The position numbers and the translations under genes were made by a program. A DNA stretch of 64,000 nucleotides from Persicitalea sp963803495 (GTDB taxonomy: Bacteria; Bacteroidota; Bacteroidia; Cytophagales; Spirosomataceae). The notes beneath the pieces were generated by a model. The model ran no database searches. It was not told the origin of the DNA and saw nothing but the letters and a program-made list of their open reading frames with translations. Of this stretch, positions 59,846-64,000 are shown piece by piece. Numbering within the stretch: the first letter of the stretch is position 1; each line of letters starts with the position of its first letter. The stretch covers positions 62,001 to 126,000 of the forward strand of contig CAWDMP010000001.1 in the NCBI GenBank assembly GCA_963803495.1, in the 5' to 3' direction.

Positions 59846-60925
59846 ATGCAACATTGGCAGACCGACCGCCGCCGATTGTCAGACGGCAAAGTACCCGACG
59901 AACCCTATTTTCGACAAGCCTATGACTTTTGTGTCCAGTGGCTGGCTGGGGTGGAAAAGTACACCGTTCATACCTCGGGATCTACCGGAGTACCCAAGCC
60001 GATACAGATAAGCCGCTCCCAAATGCTGGCCTCAGCCCGACTCACGGCCGAAGCACTCGACTTGTCCACGAAGGGCGGCACGGCCCTGGTTTGCCTCAAC
60101 GTAAACTACATTGCCGGTATGATGATGCTGGTTCGGGGACTGAACTTCGACTGGAAAATGACCATCGTCGCGCCCGGGGCCAATCCGTTGGCTAGTGTGC
60201 CAGCTGAAGCCACCTACGACTTTGCGGCGATGGTACCCTTGCAACTTGCTACCATGATCGAGCAGCAGGGTACCCGGAATGGGGCAGACCGGTTTGGCAA
60301 AATTCTGCTCGGGGGCGCGCCCGTATCTTTGGCCCTGGAACGCGACGTCGCGATACTTGACGTTCCCGTATACCATAGTTACGGCATGACCGAGACGGTT
60401 TCGCACGTGGCATTGCGCCGGTTGAACGGTTCCTCGCCCGAGCAAGACTACCAGATACTGGGCGACATCGAGCTTGGTACCGATGCGCGTGACTGCTTGT
60501 GGGTGCGTGGGGCGGTAACCGCCTTTACAAAGGTTCAGACCAACGACCGGGTGGCTATTACCTCCCACCGTACCTTCACCTGGCTGGGCCGCGCCGATTC
60601 GGTGATCAACTCGGGCGGGGTCAAGATTCAACTGGAAAAAGTGGACCGGGTGGTCGAGGAAGTTTTGCTCGAAATGGGGAGTGGTACCAACTACTTTGCG
60701 TGGCACGAATTCGACGAAACCTTAGGGCAAAAGCTTGTGCTGTTTATGCAGGATAAATCCCAGGTTCCCAATGAGAAGGTACTACTCGAAAAACTCGGCA
60801 CCCGGCTCACGCGCTACGAAACCCCAAAAGCTGTTTACTTTGTGCAAAATTTTGAGCGGACGCCCACCGATAAACTCGACCGTCGGGCCACCGCCGCCGC
60901 CTATTTGAAAGACCATACAACATGA
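59846..60925 (+). CDS. menE: o-Succinylbenzoate-CoA ligase-like AMP-binding enzyme
   Basis: This 359-residue protein has the AMP-binding motif YTVHTSGSTGVPKPI (near residue 40), the ILLGGAPVS and YHSYGMTETVSHVAL motifs (near 152 and 175) and the DRVAITS / RADSVINSGGVKIQLEKVD motif of the C-terminal lid (near 245). Length is short for the superfamily but right for the compact MenE proteins of Bacteroidota. It activates o-succinylbenzoate with CoA in menaquinone synthesis. I infer menE from this likeness; other men genes are not in the window. The next gene overlaps its stop by 4 bp. Confidence 0.75.
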   Translation: MQHWQTDRRRLSDGKVPDEPYFRQAYDFCVQWLAGVEKYTVHTSGSTGVPKPIQISRSQMLASARLTAEALDLSTKGGTALVCLNVNYIAGMMMLVRGLNFDWKMTIVAPGANPLASVPAEATYDFAAMVPLQLATMIEQQGTRNGADRFGKILLGGAPVSLALERDVAILDVPVYHSYGMTETVSHVALRRLNGSSPEQDYQILGDIELGTDARDCLWVRGAVTAFTKVQTNDRVAITSHRTFTWLGRADSVINSGGVKIQLEKVDRVVEEVLLEMGSGTNYFAWHEFDETLGQKLVLFMQDKSQVPNEKVLLEKLGTRLTRYETPKAVYFVQNFERTPTDKLDRRATAAAYLKDHTT

Positions 60926-61698
60926 ACCCTCCCCAAGATCGGACCAGCCTGATAGTGAAGTTCCAGACTGCCAACGTCATGCCGCCGCCCTATGCTTATT
61001 TCTATACCTTAAAAATAAAACAACAAGCCGCGGGCCTGGCTGTCGACTACACCCTGACGTACCTGGACCGGGACGAGATCGACGAGGAAACCATCCTGGA
61101 AGAGGGTTTTACCCTAAACGATGATTTTGCCTGGAAGGGAAAGCTAGGTAAGGTGTGGCAGGATGAATTGCTTCGGTTGCTTTACAACACCAAACTGGTA
61201 GCGGAACATAAGATTAAGGAGACCGACAACTACATCGAGCTGAACTTCGATGAGGTAGCCGATCAGGGTACTTTTCCGAGCGAACGAAAGCACTGGGATT
61301 ACCTACTGCAGGAACTTGTGCAGGCGATTTATGAGTCGGCCCAAAAGGAACTTCCTTTCGAACTGGAATATATCGACATCGACGGCAATAGGAAATCTTC
61401 CCTACGTCTGGAAGCTTCTTTCGCGAATCGCGAGCTCACGACAAGAGTCAACGATTCGGAGCCGAAAACATGTAGCTGGAAACAAGCGAGGGAGGTGATG
61501 GAAACGGTCTTTCAAGCCGATTTTCTGATGCAAAGTGCAGAGGAGCGTAAACCGGAGTTTTCGGGGAAGTACCTGAGCGTTGGGGATGGGCTTTGGTATG
61601 AGTTCGGTGAGGCGCTGGTAGAGCCTACGCCCGATAGTAAGGTGCTGAACAAGATCGGAGGCCTGCTCGACGACCTTATGGAGGAATCTAAACTATGA
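60922..61698 (+). CDS. Unknown protein coupled to menE
   Basis: This 258-residue soluble protein overlaps the menE stop by 4 bp. It is mixed alpha/beta and acidic: residues 10-45 strand-rich (YAYFYTLKIKQQ), then helical, with EFSGKYLSVGDGLWYEFGE near the end. I recognise no family. Translational coupling suggests co-expression with the menaquinone ligase but not a shared function. Confidence 0.6.
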   Translation: MNPPQDRTSLIVKFQTANVMPPPYAYFYTLKIKQQAAGLAVDYTLTYLDRDEIDEETILEEGFTLNDDFAWKGKLGKVWQDELLRLLYNTKLVAEHKIKETDNYIELNFDEVADQGTFPSERKHWDYLLQELVQAIYESAQKELPFELEYIDIDGNRKSSLRLEASFANRELTTRVNDSEPKTCSWKQAREVMETVFQADFLMQSAEERKPEFSGKYLSVGDGLWYEFGEALVEPTPDSKVLNKIGGLLDDLMEESKL

Positions 61699-61715
61699 TA
61701 TTTCGAAGTCGTACT

Positions 61716-62732
61716 CTAGTCAAGAAAATTATCTTCCGCATCGGATCGGTTCAACTCATCTTTCAAAGCACCCAAAATCTTTTTCAGTTTGGGGTAGGAG
61801 GGCGTCACCGGCGGGGGCGTACTGCTCACAAAAGCTTTGACTTCCCACACTTCCTGCACATCGCCGATGGGTACTTCTAGTTCAGGGGCGTTGTTGGTTT
61901 CGGCCTGCAACAGTAGGATGCCCCGCATCTTGACAAGGTTCACCGTCCGCCGGATCAGGATGCCCCGCTGCTTGACGAGCAATACGTACACGCCACCGTC
62001 CTTGATTTCGTACCAGTTGCGCACGAAGGTACCTACCAGCAACGCCCCCGACATACTAAAATCACTACCCGCCTCGAAAGCCCGGTAATGACCTGACGGC
62101 AGGGTAGGTAGCTGAAAAACCGGCAGCGCGTTCAGGTAGTTTTGATTGTCACTTTGCCGGGCGTATTCATCGAACTGAGCAGTCTTCACCCACTGGATGG
62201 TTTGCTGCGGGCGTTGGGTCTGTTGATCGGGGCTACCCTTGGCGGTAGGATTATCCTGATATTGGTTGTTGAAACGCATAGGCTCCGAGGCGGTACCCGT
62301 AGAACCATTCGTTTGATTTTTAAAATTTTCCTGATGTACCGGCTTGAAGGTAACCGGCCGCGCCACCATGCGCAGGCTGGGCTTGGGCGGATTGAATTTG
62401 GAGACGATCGTCGCGAGCGGCTGAGGCGGGGCCGACACCCTGGGCGTGGCCTCTTCGCGCATCAGGGGGGTGATTGGTTTCTGGCCCGCGCTGAACGGTA
62501 GCCCCAGGTCGGGTGTTTCGCGGAGGCGCCGGAGGTCGTTCTTTAGCAGGTTGTCGACCGAAACGCCGAAGGCGTGGGCCATGTTCTTCAAATTCGTCAG
62601 GTTGGGATTGGCTCGCGCCTCTTCATAAGCACCCAAAAGCGAGCGCTTGATGCCGATCTTGCGGGAGAACTGCTCCTGCGTCAGCCCATTCAGGCGGCGC
62701 AGGTACTTGATGTTGTTGCTGACAATACTCAT
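61716..62732 (-). CDS. XRE-family regulator with LexA/S24-like C-terminal domain
   Basis: Residues 5-62 form a helix-turn-helix of the XRE type (IKYLRRLNGLTQEQFSRKIGIKRSLLGAYEEARANPNL). A long low-complexity linker (about residues 75-200, rich in Pro, Gln and Asn) follows. The C-terminal third (about 205-300) has AFEAGSDFSMSGALLVGTFVRNW and GGVYVLLVKQRGILIRRTVN, like the S24/LexA-CI fold. I do not see a clear catalytic Ser-Lys pair. Its targets are unknown; it is the reverse neighbour of the menE operon. Confidence 0.75.
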   Translation of the reverse strand: MSIVSNNIKYLRRLNGLTQEQFSRKIGIKRSLLGAYEEARANPNLTNLKNMAHAFGVSVDNLLKNDLRRLRETPDLGLPFSAGQKPITPLMREEATPRVSAPPQPLATIVSKFNPPKPSLRMVARPVTFKPVHQENFKNQTNGSTGTASEPMRFNNQYQDNPTAKGSPDQQTQRPQQTIQWVKTAQFDEYARQSDNQNYLNALPVFQLPTLPSGHYRAFEAGSDFSMSGALLVGTFVRNWYEIKDGGVYVLLVKQRGILIRRTVNLVKMRGILLLQAETNNAPELEVPIGDVQEVWEVKAFVSSTPPPVTPSYPKLKKILGALKDELNRSDAEDNFLD

Positions 62733-62826
62733 TTAATCGGTTGATGTGGGAGGATTGTGAGTGGTACCTGGGGTTAAAAGGCCGATAGGGAGTATAAATA
62801 ATGGTATGGGTACGAAAAACTGCGGA

Positions 62827-63708
62827 TTAACTGTAAATCTCCTTCCTGGCGGCCTTCAGGGTATTGGTCAATAATCCACAGATGGTCATGAGTCCCACGC
62901 CGCCGGGTACCGGTGTGATATGGCTGGCTTTGGGCGAAACTGCCGCAAAGTCGACGTCTCCTTTCAGCGCAAAACCGCTCTTCTTGCTATCGTCCTTCAC
63001 TCGGGTAATCCCCACGTCGATGACCACCGCCCCATCTTTTACGTAATCCGCCGTGACGAATTCGGGTCGGCCCAGGGCAACTACCAGGATGTCGGCCGTC
63101 CGGCATATCTCCTTCAAATTCTGAGTTCGGCTGTGGCAGATCGTGACGGTACAATTGCCGGGATAGGTATTGCGCTGCATCAGGATCGCCATCGGCAGGC
63201 CCACGATTTGGCTGCGGCCGATTACCACACAATGCTTACCTGCGGTCTCGATCTTGGCGCGTTCCAGCATTTCCAATATTCCGAATGGCGTAGCCGACAG
63301 ATAGGCAGGAAGTCCCTTGCACATCCGACCGACATTGATCGGATGAAAGCCATCCACATCTTTCGAAGGCTTTACCGCTTCCATAATCATATTTTCGGAT
63401 ATATGCTTCGGCAGCGGTAGCTGTACTATGAATCCATCGACGTCGGGATTGTCGTTGAGTTTTTCAACTTCTTGCAATAGCGCCTCTTCACTCGTGTTTT
63501 CATCGAGCCTTACAAAAGTCGAGGTAAAGCCTACCTGCTCGCAACTTTTGATCTTTGAAGCCACGTAGGTCTCACTTGCACCATCGCTACCTACCAGAAT
63601 CGCGGCCAGGTGCGGCTTCTTGCCGCCTTGCGCCATCCACGCGTCGACTTGTTCCTTAATCTCTGCCTTAATTTGCGTCGAAAGCGCCTTGCCATCGAGT
63701 ATTTGCAT
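62827..63708 (-). CDS. folD: Methylenetetrahydrofolate dehydrogenase/cyclohydrolase FolD
   Basis: The ATG at 63708 gives 293 residues. A longer frame to 63822 would translate the GAATGAGT array as His/Ser/Leu repeats and is rejected. Motifs are YVASKIKSCEQVGF (near residue 50), VDGFIVQLPLPKHI (near 92), VVIGRSQIVGLP (near 165) and PVPGGVGLMTICGLLTNTLKA (near 265). It is bifunctional: it oxidises 5,10-methylene-THF with NADP+ and hydrolyses the methenyl form, providing one-carbon units for purines and formyl-Met. Confidence 0.97.
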   Translation of the reverse strand: MQILDGKALSTQIKAEIKEQVDAWMAQGGKKPHLAAILVGSDGASETYVASKIKSCEQVGFTSTFVRLDENTSEEALLQEVEKLNDNPDVDGFIVQLPLPKHISENMIMEAVKPSKDVDGFHPINVGRMCKGLPAYLSATPFGILEMLERAKIETAGKHCVVIGRSQIVGLPMAILMQRNTYPGNCTVTICHSRTQNLKEICRTADILVVALGRPEFVTADYVKDGAVVIDVGITRVKDDSKKSGFALKGDVDFAAVSPKASHITPVPGGVGLMTICGLLTNTLKAARKEIYS

Positions 63709-63744
63709 GGGAATTAATTTTGAATGATAGAGTGGTTCAATTTT

Positions 63745-63784
63745 GAATGAGTGAATGAGTGAATGAGTGAATGAGTGAATGAGT
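63745..63784. repeat. Octamer tandem repeat GAATGAGT x5
   Basis: Five perfect copies of GAATGAGT, then a partial copy and another GAATGAGT at 63793-63800, lie just upstream of the folD start. They are in the leader, so they may affect spacing to its promoter. Confidence 0.9.
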
Positions 63785-63856
63785 GAATGTCGGAATGAGT
63801 GAATATTATTTCTAAATTTCACTCAAACATTAAGTATGATGCCACTAATCAATTAT

Positions 63857-63877
63857 TTTCAACTTTCAACTTTCAAC
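63857..63877. repeat. Heptamer tandem repeat TTTCAAC x3
   Basis: Three perfect copies of TTTCAAC lie between folD and the partial aldo/keto reductase gene. Confidence 0.8.
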
Positions 63878-63882
63878 TAAAA

Positions 63883-64000
63883 TCAGTAATCGTTCGGATC
63901 ATTTGCTACGCGGATGTCGGCGTTAAGTTGATTGAGCTTACTCATATCTTCATCGGAAAGTATGAAATCCCAAACGTCAAAATTAGCTTTAATGCGTTCC
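63883..64000 (-). CDS. C-terminus of an aldo/keto reductase (partial)
   Basis: Only the last 38 codons are in the window. They read ERIKANFDVWDFILSDED and MSKLNQLNADIRVA, the standard C-terminal pattern of aldo/keto reductases (NxxxFDFxLSxEDM), and end in a TGA at 63883. These NADPH-dependent enzymes reduce aldehydes and sugars. The gene begins beyond 64,000. Confidence 0.75.
   Translation of the reverse strand, partial: ERIKANFDVWDFILSDEDMSKLNQLNADIRVANDPNDY

Noticed and set aside
62827..63822. FolD with a 38-residue N-terminal extension
   Set aside because: The extension translates the GAATGAGT tandem repeats; FolD homologues start at the Met of MQILDGKALS.

Overview
The window looks like a chromosome segment of a Bacteroidota bacterium, most probably a cytophagalean of the Dyadobacter/Spirosoma type. 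The evidence is a SusA-like periplasmic alpha-glucanase with maltose phosphorylase and beta-phosphoglucomutase, a DUF1460 protein, a secreted sortilin-type beta-propeller protein, many small outer-membrane beta-barrels, promoters rich in A/T without Shine-Dalgarno sequences, and short heptamer tandem repeats between genes. No rRNA or CRISPR array was seen.

Bases 1 to about 15,560 are part of a prophage or phage-derived element whose left end lies outside the window. A rightward virion module (candidate major capsid protein, a membrane-anchored virion-like protein, small genes, terminase small and large subunits) converges at a bidirectional terminator (about 5.2 kb) on a leftward early operon of many tiny, ATGA-overlapping genes. 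That operon includes a replication-initiator-like protein with a winged helix (8.2-9.6 kb) and, just upstream, an 86-nt tRNA-like RNA. A Cro-like regulator, a palindromic operator and a broken HIRAN-domain gene mark the switch region near 13 kb. The right edge (14-15.6 kb) carries HTH genes, two of them frame-disrupted, and a nested hairpin. No portal, protease, tail, lysis or integrase gene is visible.

From 15.6 to 37 kb are host genes: a secreted 720-residue protein with a beta-barrel partner, a DUF4136 lipoprotein, an IS630 remnant, an HDAC-family deacetylase, a secreted PPC/DUF296 protein, a sortilin-type propeller protein, DinB, a two-component system, an MscS channel, DUF1460, a trehalose OtsA/OtsB pair, an MFS sugar permease and a GH13 enzyme. 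A PIN-domain toxin-antitoxin pair follows. At 38.2-43.1 kb lies an intact alpha-glucan set: SusA-like GH13, beta-phosphoglucomutase and GH65 phosphorylase. It would cut oligosaccharides, phosphorolyse maltose (or trehalose) and send beta-glucose-1-phosphate to glycolysis, next to trehalose synthesis genes.

From 43 to 64 kb are a TPR protein, a TspO-like membrane protein, a porin-like barrel, an SDR with an N-terminal extension, dnaK, a YidB-like protein, the translation operon thrS-infC-rpmI-rplT with a strong hairpin between infC and rpmI, a TPR lipoprotein, an EVE-domain/methyltransferase operon, menE, an XRE regulator, folD and the 3' end of an aldo/keto reductase gene.

A striking property is that more than a dozen genes are split by one-base indels (13-15.6, 21-37, 43.9-46.3 and 50.8-51.4 kb), whereas 38-43 and 51.5-64 kb are clean. 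This may be uncorrected assembly error or real decay; reads are needed to decide. I list most split genes as pseudogenes and give the reconstructed extent.
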